A DNA stretch of 64,000 nt, from NCBI RefSeq assembly GCF_947489365.1, contig NZ_CANLDB010000004.1, positions 186,001-250,000 on the forward strand, written 5' to 3'. Positions 10,648 through 18,664 of the stretch are shown piece by piece. The stretch's first letter is position 1; every line of letters starts with the position of its first letter. Under the pieces are notes generated by a model, which was given only the letters and a program-made list of their open reading frames with translations, was not told the DNA's origin and did no database searches. The translations under genes were made by a program, and so were the position numbers. The DNA comes from an uncultured Nocardioides sp. (GTDB lineage Bacteria; Actinomycetota; Actinomycetes; Propionibacteriales; Nocardioidaceae).

Positions 10648-11961
10648 GAGGAACCGGTCCAGCACCCGCGCACCGAACTGCAGCGCGTCGACGGGCACGC
10701 GCTCGTCGACGCCGTGGAACAGGCTCATGAAGTCGAGGTCCTCGGGAAGCCGCAGCGGCGCGAAGCCGTAGCTGCGCATGCCGAGCTTGCGGAAGTGCTT
10801 GGCGTCGGTCCCGCCGCTCATCAGGTACGGCGCGACCATCGCGCCCGGGTCCTCGGCGAGGAGCGAGCGGGTCATGGTGTCCACGAGCGCGCCGTCGTAC
10901 GGCGTCTCCCAGGGCTGCTGGTGGGAGACGAAGTCGATCTCGATCCCGGGGCCGCAGAGCTCGCGGAGGGTCTCGAAGAACTCCTCCTCGTGGCCGGGCA
11001 GGAAGCGCCCGTCGACGTGGGCGGTGGCCTCGGTGGGGATGACGTTCACCTTGTAGCCCGCGCCGAGCATCGTGGGGTTCGTGGTGTTGCGGATGACCGC
11101 CGACAGCATCCGGGCGGTGCCCCCGAGCTCCTCGACGAGGGCGTCGGCGTTCTCCGGGGTGGGGTCGACCCCGGCGAGCTGCCCGATGCTCGCGAGCAGG
11201 ACCTCCATGGTCGGGGTCAGGCGGACGGGCCACTGGTGGGCGCCGATCCGCCCGACGGCGGCGGCGAGCTCGGTGACGGCGTTCTCGCGGTTGATCATCG
11301 AGCCGTGCCCGGCGCGGCCGCGGGCGGTGAGCCTCATCCAGGCCATGCCCTTCTCGGCGGCCTCGATGAGGTAGATCCGCTGGCCCTTGACGGTGGCGCT
11401 GAAGCCGCCGACCTCGCCGACGGCCTCGGTGCAGTCGGCCAGCAGGTCCGGGTGCTCCTCGACGAGCACCTGGGCGCCGTGGTGGCCGCCGGCCTCCTCG
11501 TCGGCGGTGAAGCACAGCACCATCGGGCGCTCCGGAACGGCGCCGGCCCGGGCCCGGGCACGGACGGCGGAGAGCAGCATCGCGTCGAAGTCCTTCATGT
11601 CGACCGCCCCGCGGCCCCACAGGTAGCCGTCGTCGGTGATCTCGCCGGAGAACGGGTCGACCTGCCAGTCGGACGCCTCCGCCGGGACCACGTCGAGGTG
11701 CCCGTGCAGCAGCAGCGGGTCGCCCTCCGAGCCGCCCCAGCGGGCGACCAGCGACGTCCGGCCGGGGGTGCCCTCGACCAGGGTGGACTCGATCCCCACC
11801 TCGTCGAGCAGCGTCGCGACGTGCTCGGCCGCCTTGCGCTCCCCCGGCCCGGAGTGGTCCCCGTAGTTGGAGGTGTCCATCCGGATCAGGTCGCGGCACA
11901 GGTCGACGACCTCCGCCGCGGGGTCGTACGCCGGCTGCTCGCTGCTGCGCTCTTCACCCAT
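10636..11961 (-). CDS. M20 family metallopeptidase
   Basis: 441-residue zinc-dependent amino- or dipeptidase/deacylase of the M20/M25/M40 family. Metal and catalytic motifs: LLLHGHLDVVPA near 85-96 (His and Asp), GRGAVDMKD near 117 (bridging Asp) and CFTADEEAGG near 150 (catalytic and metal Glu). A dimerisation lid follows the first half. The ATG giving MGEERSSEQP is chosen; upstream frame is low complexity. Cytosolic; substrate not predictable. Divergent from the histidine kinase gene. Confidence 0.9.
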   Translation of the reverse strand: MGEERSSEQPAYDPAAEVVDLCRDLIRMDTSNYGDHSGPGERKAAEHVATLLDEVGIESTLVEGTPGRTSLVARWGGSEGDPLLLHGHLDVVPAEASDWQVDPFSGEITDDGYLWGRGAVDMKDFDAMLLSAVRARARAGAVPERPMVLCFTADEEAGGHHGAQVLVEEHPDLLADCTEAVGEVGGFSATVKGQRIYLIEAAEKGMAWMRLTARGRAGHGSMINRENAVTELAAAVGRIGAHQWPVRLTPTMEVLLASIGQLAGVDPTPENADALVEELGGTARMLSAVIRNTTNPTMLGAGYKVNVIPTEATAHVDGRFLPGHEEEFFETLRELCGPGIEIDFVSHQQPWETPYDGALVDTMTRSLLAEDPGAMVAPYLMSGGTDAKHFRKLGMRSYGFAPLRLPEDLDFMSLFHGVDERVPVDALQFGARVLDRFLGEA

Positions 11962-12023
11962 CGGTCCATCCTGACAGGCCCAACCTCCCTCGCGACGGAC
12001 TCGTCGGCGATAACCTTCGGTTT

Positions 12024-13247
12024 GTGACTGACACAGCGGCGCCCGGGGCTGAGGTCGGACTGGATGCAGCGGTGCGGGCCGCGGCCATCGCACGGTACGG
12101 CGTCCTCGCCGACCCGCACCGCGACGACCTCCAGGCGCTGGTCGAGGTCGCGGCGATGGTGGCCGACGTCCCGATGGCGACGATCAACCTCATCACCGAG
12201 CACGAGCAGCACCAGGTCGCGGTCGTGGGCTTCGACGCGGCCGTCTGCTCCCGCGAGGACTCGATGTGCGCGACCGTGCTCCACGAGCCCGAGCCGGTGG
12301 TGCTGTCCGACGCCAGCGAGGACCCCCGTTTCGCCGCCAACCCGTTCGTCACCGGCGAGCTCGGATCGGTGCGCTTCTACGCGACCCACCAGCTCGTGAC
12401 CCCCTCGGGGGAGACGATCGGCACGCTCTGCGTGTTCGACACCCGGGCCCGGACCATCACCACGGAACGGCGCGCGGCGCTGCAGGCGCTGGCCGACCGC
12501 GTCGTCGACCTGCTCGAGCTGCACCTGCGCTCGGAGGAGCTGGCCCTGGCGGTGGCGGACCTCGAGAGCGCCCGCAAGGAGCTGCAGCGCTCCAACGACC
12601 ACCTCACCGCGTTCGCGGGCCAGGTCAGCCACGACCTGCGGGGACCGCTGACCGCCGTGTCGACGTCGCTCATGATGCTCGCCGACGACATCGGGACCCA
12701 GAGCAGCAGCGACTCGGACTTCCTCGTCACCCGTGCGCTGAGCGGCGCGACCCGGATGCAGTCCTTGATCGACGGGCTGCTCTCCTTCGCCCGCGTCGGG
12801 GGCGAGCTGCGTCGCGAGCCCGTCGACCTCGTGACGGCCGTGCGGACGATCCAGCAGGATCTCGCCGTCGACCTCGTCGGGGCCACCGTGGAGGTCGAGG
12901 AGCTGCCGATCGTGACCGGCGACCCCGTCCAGCTGCGGGCGGTGCTGCAGAACCTCGTCGCCAACGCCGCGAAGTACACGATGCCCGGCGAGCCCGCGCA
13001 CCTCACCGTCCGCGGCGAGCGCCGCCCGGGCTGGTCGCGCATCGAGGTGCACGACCGCGGTCCCGGGGTGCCCCCGGAGCAGCGGGAGGCGGTGTTCCGG
13101 CCGCTCGTGCAGCTCGACAGCGGCGCCCAGGGCTCGGGGATCGGTCTGGCGACCTGCCGGCGGGTCGTGGAGTCGCACGGCGGCCGGATCGGCCTCGACG
13201 CCTCGCCGTACGGCGGCACGCTCGCCTGGTTCGAGCTGCCTGACTGA
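12024..13247 (+). CDS. GAF-domain sensor histidine kinase (orphan)
   Basis: 407-residue soluble kinase. Residues about 25-155 form a GAF sensor domain (MATINLITEHEQHQVAV, SMCATVL, FYATHQLVTPSGETIG). A coiled-coil linker leads to the dimerisation domain QVSHDLRGPL with phospho-acceptor His203, and then the ATP-binding domain: N box Asn310/Asn314 in NLVANAAKYT, DRGPG at 344 and GSGIGLATCRR near 370-380. No membrane segment, so it senses an intracellular signal. GTG start. No response regulator gene is adjacent, so the partner must be elsewhere. Confidence 0.92.
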   Translation: MTDTAAPGAEVGLDAAVRAAAIARYGVLADPHRDDLQALVEVAAMVADVPMATINLITEHEQHQVAVVGFDAAVCSREDSMCATVLHEPEPVVLSDASEDPRFAANPFVTGELGSVRFYATHQLVTPSGETIGTLCVFDTRARTITTERRAALQALADRVVDLLELHLRSEELALAVADLESARKELQRSNDHLTAFAGQVSHDLRGPLTAVSTSLMMLADDIGTQSSSDSDFLVTRALSGATRMQSLIDGLLSFARVGGELRREPVDLVTAVRTIQQDLAVDLVGATVEVEELPIVTGDPVQLRAVLQNLVANAAKYTMPGEPAHLTVRGERRPGWSRIEVHDRGPGVPPEQREAVFRPLVQLDSGAQGSGIGLATCRRVVESHGGRIGLDASPYGGTLAWFELPD

Positions 13248-13251
13248 CCCC

Positions 13252-13689
13252 TCAGCCCACCAGGCGCGCCGTCAGCGAGACCGCGCAGGCGACGAGCCCG
13301 ACGCTCAGGGCCGTGAACGACGCCAGTGAGACCGCGACGTACGGACGGCTCGTGTACCAGCCCGACGAGAACGCCAGCGGCGCGAACAGCAGCGGGTTCA
13401 CGATCGCGCCCGCGGTCACCAGCAGGTGCGCCCACGCCGGCGCGGTCGGGACGGCGAGGCCGACCGCCACCATCACGCAGCCCATGATGATCCAGTCGAG
13501 GTGCAGCTGCAGCACCCGTCGCGGGTGCCTCACCCCGACCCGGGCGAGCATCTGCGAGGGGTGGAACGCTGCCGCGACGGCCCACCCGGAGACCCCGCCG
13601 AGGGCCAGCGACCACACCCCCGCGGCGACCAGCAGGCTTGCCGTCGGGCCGGTCTCCAGGAGCGTCTCGGGGAGGGTCACGGGGTGCAC
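13252..13689 (-). CDS. Hypothetical four-helix membrane protein
   Basis: 145-residue protein with about four hydrophobic helices (ASLLVAAGVWSLALGGVSGW; LDWIIMGCVMVAVGLAV; HLLVTAGAIVNPLLF; ASFTALSVGLVACAVSL). The conserved-looking loop HPSQMLARVGVRHPRRVLQLHLDW has several His/Arg residues facing one side. I do not recognise a named family. GTG start. Convergent with the histidine kinase (gap of 4 bp) and upstream of the tRNA gene in the opposite direction. Confidence 0.7.
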   Translation of the reverse strand: MHPVTLPETLLETGPTASLLVAAGVWSLALGGVSGWAVAAAFHPSQMLARVGVRHPRRVLQLHLDWIIMGCVMVAVGLAVPTAPAWAHLLVTAGAIVNPLLFAPLAFSSGWYTSRPYVAVSLASFTALSVGLVACAVSLTARLVG

Positions 13690-13743
13690 GGTACGGCGAT
13701 GTCAGGTCCGCCCGAGGCCTTTGCTAGTGTCGCCGTCGCACTC

Positions 13744-13829
13744 GTCCGGGTGGCGGAATTGGCAGACGCGCTAGCTTGAGGTGCTAGTGCCCGTATTAGG
13801 GCGTGGGGGTTCAAGTCCCCCCTCGGACA
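13744..13829 (+). tRNA. tRNA-Leu (anticodon GAG)
   Basis: 86-nt class II tRNA with a long variable arm. Acceptor GTCCGGG pairs with CTCGGAC (one G-U), the anticodon stem CTAGC/GCTAG encloses loop TTGAGGT giving anticodon GAG, and the T arm is GGGGG-TTCAAGT-CCCCC. CCA is not encoded directly. The last 15 bases form part of the attL core of the integrated element, so the gene stays intact after insertion. Confidence 0.96.
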
Positions 13830-13834
13830 CCCAG
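13806..13834 (+). repeat. attL of the integrated element
   Basis: 29-bp segment matching 26807-26835 with one mismatch (A at 13814, G at 26815). The perfect core GTCCCCCCTCGGACACCCAG spans 13815-13834 and overlaps the T arm and 3' end of the tRNA-Leu gene, the classical target of tyrosine integrases. Confidence 0.93.
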
Positions 13835-13860
13835 GTCAGAGGCCATATGGCCTAGGCCAC

Positions 13861-13878
13861 GTACCCACAAGTACCCAC
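13861..13878 (+). promoter_or_regulatory. Probable integrase arm-type sites, left end
   Basis: Two direct copies of GTACCCAC at 13861-13868 and 13871-13878, about 27 bp from the att core. The same octamer occurs as an inverted pair close to attR (26697-26715). Overlapping palindromes GGCCATATGGCC (13841-13852) and GGCCTAGGCC (13849-13858) lie between core and arm sites and could bind an accessory bending or excision protein. Confidence 0.6.
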
Positions 13879-14008
13879 CCCGGCTCCGGCCGGGGTGGGA
13901 CTGTCGGTCGTCAGCCCTACTGTCCGGCTACATGGACCCACGGCCGAGCACACCGCGCCCCACAGGCTCGGGCCCGCGCGTTCTCACCGAACACCGCGAG
14001 GTGCACCC

Positions 14009-15112
14009 GTGAGGACCCCCAGCAAGCACGAAGGCCGCGACGGCGCCGTGACGTACAAGGTCCGGTTCCGCCACGGCCGCCGCCAGACCAGCGAGTCGTT
14101 CACCACGCTGAAGCAGGCGAAAAAGTTCGCCGCGTGGCTCGACGTCCTCGGACCCCAGGGCGCCTTGGACCAGCTGTACGCCGGCGAGCAGGTCGACTAC
14201 GTGCCCACTCTCGACGAGCTCGCCGCCGACCACATCCGGCACCTGACCGGCATCGAACCCGGCACCCGGGTCACCTACACCCGGCTGTGGGAGCGCACGT
14301 GGGCGCCGCTCATCGGGCACCTCCCCGCGAACCTCGCGACCCGCGACGCGATCGCCGAGGCCGTGAACGAACTCGGCAACCGCTACTCGGCGAAGTCGCT
14401 GAAGAACCAGCGTGGCCTCCTCGCCGCTGTGCTCGGCCGCGCCGTCGATCAGGGCGTGCTCACGAAGAACCCGGTGGCCCGAATGCGACTCCCCCGCGGC
14501 CAGGAAGGCGACGCCGTCGAGATGCGGATCCTCGACCAACTGGAGTTCAGCACCGTCGCGCTGCGGATGCACCCCCACCACCAGCCGCTGCTCCGGTTCC
14601 TCTACGGCACGGGGTGCCGGTGGGGCGAGGCGGTCGCGCTCGAGGTCCGCGACGTGCAGCTCCCGAACGTGCGGATCCGCCGCGCGGTGAAGTGGTCACC
14701 GGAGGGTGGGCGGACCGTCGGCGCGACGAAGACCCGGAAGTCGAACCGCACGGTCCTGATCCCGCCGGCGCTGCACGGCGAGCTCGACATGCTCTGCGCC
14801 GGTCGCGCCTCGACCGACCTCGTCTTCACCGCCCCGCGCGGCGGCCCCGTGCTGCACCGGACGTTCTGGTCCGACATCTGGCTGCCCGCCGTGAAGCACC
14901 TCGACCCGCGGCCACGGATCCACGACCTGCGGCACAGCCACGCCTCGCTCCTGCTGGCCAACGGAACACCGATCCACGTCGTGCAGGCCCGCCTGGGGCA
15001 CGAGTCGATTCAGACGACCGTCGACACCTACAGCCACCTCCTGCCCGACGCCCAGCTCGCAGCAGCGGCCGCCGCCGACCAGGCCTTCGGCGTCCTGCCC
15101 TCGGGCGCCTGA
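14009..15112 (+). CDS. int: Tyrosine site-specific integrase
   Basis: 367-residue phage-type integrase. An N-terminal arm-binding domain (VTYKVRFRHGRRQTSESFTT) is followed by a SAM-like core-binding domain (about 65-160) and the catalytic domain. Catalytic residues: Arg204 in TGCRWGEA, Lys near 241-243 in the beta hairpin, His305/Arg308 in HDLRHSH, His331 in LGHESIQTT and nucleophile Tyr341. GTG at 14009 is chosen because GAGGTG lies upstream; the frame runs 38 codons further but reads as non-coding. Located 180 bp inside attL and pointing into the element; it catalyses insertion into and excision from tRNA-Leu. Confidence 0.95.
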   Translation: MRTPSKHEGRDGAVTYKVRFRHGRRQTSESFTTLKQAKKFAAWLDVLGPQGALDQLYAGEQVDYVPTLDELAADHIRHLTGIEPGTRVTYTRLWERTWAPLIGHLPANLATRDAIAEAVNELGNRYSAKSLKNQRGLLAAVLGRAVDQGVLTKNPVARMRLPRGQEGDAVEMRILDQLEFSTVALRMHPHHQPLLRFLYGTGCRWGEAVALEVRDVQLPNVRIRRAVKWSPEGGRTVGATKTRKSNRTVLIPPALHGELDMLCAGRASTDLVFTAPRGGPVLHRTFWSDIWLPAVKHLDPRPRIHDLRHSHASLLLANGTPIHVVQARLGHESIQTTVDTYSHLLPDAQLAAAAAADQAFGVLPSGA

Positions 15113-15120
15113 GTCGCGGC

Positions 15121-15534
15121 TCAGGCGACCGAGGGCCCGTCCTCGAGCCTGCGCTTCAGGTACGCCCGCTCTGCAGGGTGGAGGTGGGCCAGGCGCACGT
15201 CGAGTAGGTCGCGGTCCACCCAGAGCTCGTCGGCGGCCTCATCAAGCGTGTGAGACCACGCGATCGCCTCACCGAGCGGGCGAATGGCGATCAGCCGGCG
15301 GGCCGCCGCCTGGTCGCAGGCGAGCTCCTCACGCTGCGGGTGTCCCCCAGGGCCGCGCGCCCCGTGCTCAAGCTCGTGCGCCAGTGTCGAGCGCCGCTGA
15401 GCCTGGTCGAGCCCGGTCGTGATGGTGAGCGTCCGCGCGCTGAAGTCAGTCAGCCCGAATGTCCCGGCCGGCAGCGGAGCCAGATGGAACGTCCACTGGC
15501 CGAGCCGACGAAGGATCCCCCATGGGTTGTGCAT
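15121..15534 (-). CDS. ImmA/IrrE-type metallo-endopeptidase
   Basis: 137-residue protein with the zinc motif HELEH at 53-57 and a following acidic helix (REELACDQAAARRL) whose Glu may be the third ligand. ImmA-type proteases typically cut a phage repressor to trigger induction or excision; a partner repressor with a clear XRE HTH is not visible beside it. ATG start, convergent with int (8-bp gap). It could instead act on another regulator of the element. Confidence 0.85.
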   Translation of the reverse strand: MHNPWGILRRLGQWTFHLAPLPAGTFGLTDFSARTLTITTGLDQAQRRSTLAHELEHGARGPGGHPQREELACDQAAARRLIAIRPLGEAIAWSHTLDEAADELWVDRDLLDVRLAHLHPAERAYLKRRLEDGPSVA

Positions 15535-15569
15535 GCCGGCGACCGTAGGTTGACGCGCCGACAGTCGGC

Positions 15570-15725
15570 TCAGGAGTCGCCGCGAGGGTCCTCCTGAGAC
15601 CCGGTCTCGGCGGCATCCTGGGCATCGGTCTTCTTCTGCACGCGGCGAGGCCTGCTCGACTTCCGCGCAACCTTGGCGCTGTCGTCGCTGGTGGTGCGGT
15701 GCTGGTAGCCGTAGTCGTTGGTCAC
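15570..15725 (-). CDS. Small basic/acidic protein, 51 residues
   Basis: Sequence begins MTNDYGYQHRTTSDDSAK, continues through a basic middle (RKSSRPRRVQKK) and ends in an acidic tail. The GTG start overlaps the stop of the upstream metallopeptidase gene as GTGA, which is the main support for it being real. No family recognised; likely disordered or nucleic-acid binding. Such small coupled genes are usual in phage genomes. Confidence 0.55.
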   Translation of the reverse strand: MTNDYGYQHRTTSDDSAKVARKSSRPRRVQKKTDAQDAAETGSQEDPRGDS

Positions 15726-16165
15726 GACGTCCTACCGTGCGCTTTGTCCCACGCGCGCTCGAGGCTGTGGGTCTCGGCGAGGAACACGGCGAGGTGGTCG
15801 ACCATCAGCTCGAACTCACGGCGCACCCGGCGGGTCCAGTCGCGGTGGTCGCCGTTGCGCATCAGGGGCTTGGAGTCCTCGATGACCGTGTCGGCCAAGC
15901 GCATGTGGATGAGGTGGCAGACCTCGTGGGTGATGGTCTCGCGGCGGGTGTCGTATGGCTGGGTCATCCAGTCCTCGCACAGCCAGATCCGGGCGGTCCA
16001 CTTCCCGTCGACGGTGTCGACGGTGGCCATAGCGTCATCGCCGCACGGGTCGGTCATCACGAGGATCCGCCAGCGGGGGAGAGACAGGGCGTAGGCCACG
16101 TCGGTCGCGTAGTCCGCGACGGCTTGGGCTTCCTTCTTGTTGACGTGGCTCTTCGCCTTGCCCAC
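15722..16165 (-). CDS. HExxH zinc-metallopeptidase-like phage protein
   Basis: 147 residues with ETITHEVCHLIHMR near 80-90, an HExxH motif in a helix, resembling SprT/minigluzincin-like phage proteins. Flanking parts are KWTARIWLCEDWM before and VDHLAVFLAETHSLERAW after. No signal peptide, so it acts in the cytosol. Function in phages of this type is not established. GTG start; followed by a coupled 51-residue gene. A 9-bp inverted repeat lies about 30 bp upstream. Confidence 0.65.
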   Translation of the reverse strand: MGKAKSHVNKKEAQAVADYATDVAYALSLPRWRILVMTDPCGDDAMATVDTVDGKWTARIWLCEDWMTQPYDTRRETITHEVCHLIHMRLADTVIEDSKPLMRNGDHRDWTRRVRREFELMVDHLAVFLAETHSLERAWDKAHGRTS

Positions 16166-16194
16166 CGTGTGACCTTCGACCGGGCATGCCGAGG

Positions 16195-16220
16195 GCCACG
16201 TCGCATGGGGTCGACGTGGC
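16195..16220. promoter_or_regulatory. Inverted repeat upstream of metallopeptidase gene
   Basis: GCCACGTCG and CGACGTGGC, perfect 9-bp arms separated by 8 bp, 30 bp upstream of the leftward gene starting at 16165. It could be an operator or a hairpin ending the membrane-protein operon; no T-run follows. The rest of the 210-bp gap holds no convincing gene, but has an AT-richer patch (TATATCCACAG on the minus strand) compatible with a promoter. Confidence 0.45.
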
Positions 16221-16374
16221 TCTCAGGATTGTGGGGCTGGTCCGACGCTGCGGAGCTAGAGCTCGACGTGGTCAGACCGTGCTGTGGATATACCTCTTCC
16301 GCTGGCGCAAAGATTACGCCTGCTTGGGCCAGCTCGCAAGAGTGGATGGCCGCGGCATACGGCGATGAGGGTGT

Positions 16375-16995
16375 TCAGTCAAGGATTTCTAGAGCGTGTG
16401 GGAAGCCTGTGACCGTCTGCCTGTAGTCGTCTTCGGTCTGATTCTGAAGTTCTTCGGGCGCGATGATCCAGCGATCAATCTGGTCTACCGCTAGCTCGAT
16501 CGCGATCCACGTCCGCTCACGGTCCGTCACGTCGTCCTCCCAAGCAGACACTTTGGTGCACGCCTCTCTGCCAAATTCAGCCTGCAGCCATAGCCCATTG
16601 AGAGTTCGCGCAAGTTCGCTGTGGTGGGTTTGGGCCCACTTAGTTACCGCTAGGACATCGACCTCTGCGTCGTCGAACATTGGTCCGAACTCCGGTCTCG
16701 GATCGTGGGGGTAACCCTGGAGGACTTTCATCTTGCGACGCAGTGTGAGTAGCCGATCGAGTAGCCGTTCTTCATCCCGGCGGCGCTGTTCCATGTCCCA
16801 TGCGGCCTGTCGAATGGCGTCCTCTTGCTTGCGTGCTTCGAGCCTGAGTTCGTCTTCGTATGAGCGGTCGGCAGCCCGACGGTTCTCGTCGTTCTGCATG
16901 TCCTTTCGGTGGCGGTCCTCCTGGAGACGCCAAGACCAGCGAAGCACCAAGATGGCGATTACTGCTGACAGAGCCGCGCCCACGAAACCAGCCAT
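16375..16995 (-). CDS. Uncharacterised membrane-anchored coiled-coil protein
   Basis: 206 residues from the ATG at 16995. One N-terminal membrane helix (GFVGAALSAVIAILVLRW) is followed by about 80 residues of charged helix (RLQEDRHRKDMQNDENRR, DEERLLDRLLTLRRK) and a mixed C-terminal domain with repeated Trp (TKWAQTHH, RTWIAIELAVDQIDRW). No family recognised. A longer form starting at TTG codons near 17035 is possible. Third gene of a leftward operon with the MerR-like and two-helix membrane proteins; base composition is AT-richer than the chromosome. Confidence 0.7.
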   Translation of the reverse strand: MAGFVGAALSAVIAILVLRWSWRLQEDRHRKDMQNDENRRAADRSYEDELRLEARKQEDAIRQAAWDMEQRRRDEERLLDRLLTLRRKMKVLQGYPHDPRPEFGPMFDDAEVDVLAVTKWAQTHHSELARTLNGLWLQAEFGREACTKVSAWEDDVTDRERTWIAIELAVDQIDRWIIAPEELQNQTEDDYRQTVTGFPHALEILD

Positions 16996-17056
16996 CGCCG
17001 TGTCTAGCCACCAGTCGGCGGTTGCCAATCGCTCCAAGTCGAGGCCCCCGCCAAAA

Positions 17057-17263
17057 TTAGGATCGGCATCGCTCGAGCCAGTCAGCCGCGAGGGCCTCAA
17101 GCTCGGCGAGAGTGTATAGCGGGACAGGCCGGCCTGGCTGGTGCAGTTTTGCCAGGCCGATAGGGACGACACGCCCACGATGCTTCCACACCCGGATGGT
17201 GGACACCGGGATCCCGAGGACTGCAGATGCTTCTTCCGCAGTGACCTGCCGGGGGTCACTCAT
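17057..17263 (-). CDS. Small MerR/excisionase-type HTH protein
   Basis: 68 residues: VTAEEASAVLGIPVSTIRVW forms the winged HTH, then KHRGRVVPIGLAKLHQPGRP is the wing and LYTLAELEALAADW the last helix. Size and layout match recombination directionality factors and phage helix-turn-helix proteins. Start ATG overlaps the stop of the two-helix membrane gene by 8 bp. It may be the excisionase, or the regulator of the membrane operon in which it sits. Confidence 0.75.
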   Translation of the reverse strand: MSDPRQVTAEEASAVLGIPVSTIRVWKHRGRVVPIGLAKLHQPGRPVPLYTLAELEALAADWLERCRS

Positions 17264-17867
17264 TGGTGGCACTCCTGCCAAATATGCCGCGCCGCGACCT
17301 CTCCCTTCGTCTTGCTTCAGTTTCCTCAATCTGCGCCCGAATGATGGCTAATTGGACATCAGAGCGAAACTGGCGACGACGCGCTTTGACGTAAGCCTCC
17401 ATCCGGTATCTCTGGCGAACCAGCATGTAAATCACGGCGATAGCCGCCATCACGTACAAGCTTCCCAGGCCGACACTGGTGACCTGAATATCTAGGTATT
17501 CGAGAGGATTCGTGTCAATCGAGACCATGGTGCTAAAACCTCGCGGTTCCATGCCTTCAGCGGATCTTCCTTGGACTGTTTCTGATGGATCGATTATTTG
17601 CTCCGCAGCCAACTGCAGGTTGAAGGCCGTCGCTCCCGAGGCGATGGCAATGCCAGTGAATCCTAGAAGCAGAGACAAGAGACTCAAGGGCAGCGAGCTG
17701 CGGAGCTGCGCAACGTCCGTCTCCGTCTCTCGATAGAGAGTCAGGCATTCTGCTTTAAGGAGGTCTCGTCTGGCCCCGGTGACGTCGGCTTTGGCGGTGA
17801 GTCGTGATAGTTGGCGTCTCCGTTGGAACGGCGTTTCGCCCTGACTCTTTTTCCTAAGTGACTTCAT
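17256..17867 (-). CDS. Uncharacterised two-helix membrane protein
   Basis: 203 residues with a basic cytoplasmic N-terminus (MKSLRKKSQGE...RRRQLSRL), membrane helix one near 68-90 (LSLLSLLLGFTGIAIASG), an external loop, and membrane helix two near 140-160 (SLYVMAAIAVIYMLVR), then a long charged helix at the C-terminus. Strong GGGAGGAG ribosome site 8 bp before the ATG. No family recognised. First gene of the overlapping three-gene operon. The topology recalls phage superinfection-exclusion or signalling membrane proteins, but this is only an analogy. Confidence 0.7.
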   Translation of the reverse strand: MKSLRKKSQGETPFQRRRQLSRLTAKADVTGARRDLLKAECLTLYRETETDVAQLRSSLPLSLLSLLLGFTGIAIASGATAFNLQLAAEQIIDPSETVQGRSAEGMEPRGFSTMVSIDTNPLEYLDIQVTSVGLGSLYVMAAIAVIYMLVRQRYRMEAYVKARRRQFRSDVQLAIIRAQIEETEARRRERSRRGIFGRSATNE

Positions 17868-17938
17868 GGTCTGAACTCCTCCCTTTCGCCACGAGGGTAA
17901 GGCGAGATCATGTCGCTGGGGCAGACCGAAGCAAGCCC

Positions 17939-18469
17939 TCAGGTGTTGGTGCCGTCGGCGACCGTGATGACGCCGTCGTCTTTGAGCCAGGTGCGATGGG
18001 CCGGCGGGGTGACCGCGAGCTCGACGGGCTCGAGGGTCGGGTTCTGCTCGGCGTGGAGGAGCCAGCCATTGCCGAGCGCCAGCGCCCGCTGGGACTCGAC
18101 CAGCAGGTGGCAGCCCGCGGGACTGGTTGCGGAGCCGCAGATGAGCAGCAGGTTCGACGGCCGGTTCGTGGCCGGGTCGCTCGAGCCGCCCATCCGGCGG
18201 GGCCGGCGGTGGTGGAACGAGTGCTCGCCCACCCAGCCGTCGCCGTCGTGGATCAGGACCCCGCAGATCTCGCAGCATCCGTCAGCCCGGTCCAGCACTA
18301 GGCGTCGGGTCGCAGCGTCCGGCCCGGTGGCTTTCACCCGCTTCGCCGGCCGCGGCGCTGGACCATCCGTCCCCGTCCCACCCTCCCGGCCGCGGGACAA
18401 CGGCTTCCCCCGCTGCAGCGGCGACACCACACGCAGCTCGGTGCGGCGGTTCAGCGGCGTGCGCTTCAC
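17939..18469 (-). CDS. HNH endonuclease (phage type)
   Basis: 176 residues. Zinc-finger HNH fold: CEICG (Cys66, Cys69), SFHHRRPRRMGG (catalytic His pair 86-87), Asn106 in NRPSNLLLICG, and Cys111/Cys120/His121 for structural zinc. The basic N-terminus starts VKRTPLNRRTEL. GTG start with AAAGGA upstream. HNH proteins of this type sit beside terminase genes in many phages and support DNA packaging; here the terminase is missing. A possible short ORF upstream ends in ICPRCRKDHP with GTGA overlap. Confidence 0.85.
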   Translation of the reverse strand: MKRTPLNRRTELRVVSPLQRGKPLSRGREGGTGTDGPAPRPAKRVKATGPDAATRRLVLDRADGCCEICGVLIHDGDGWVGEHSFHHRRPRRMGGSSDPATNRPSNLLLICGSATSPAGCHLLVESQRALALGNGWLLHAEQNPTLEPVELAVTPPAHRTWLKDDGVITVADGTNT

Positions 18470-18664
18470 GGGTGGTCCTTTCGGCAGCGGGGGCAGATCA
18501 GGCGTAGGTGGCGGCGGGCCGAGCGATGTCGATGTGCGCGCCGACACGGCGGGGCGAGGCGTTGAGGCAGCACGGACACGTCGGCGCGTTCGTGCGTGTC
18601 GAGACCCTGTGCAGGAACCTGCAGTGGAGCGCCGCTGCTGAGGTGGTTCGCGCATAGTTCACGC

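Noticed and set aside
16186..16368. 60-codon plus-strand frame in the gap upstream of the metallopeptidase gene
   Set aside because: No ribosome site or protein-like pattern; overlaps the inverted repeat and probable promoter of the minus-strand gene.
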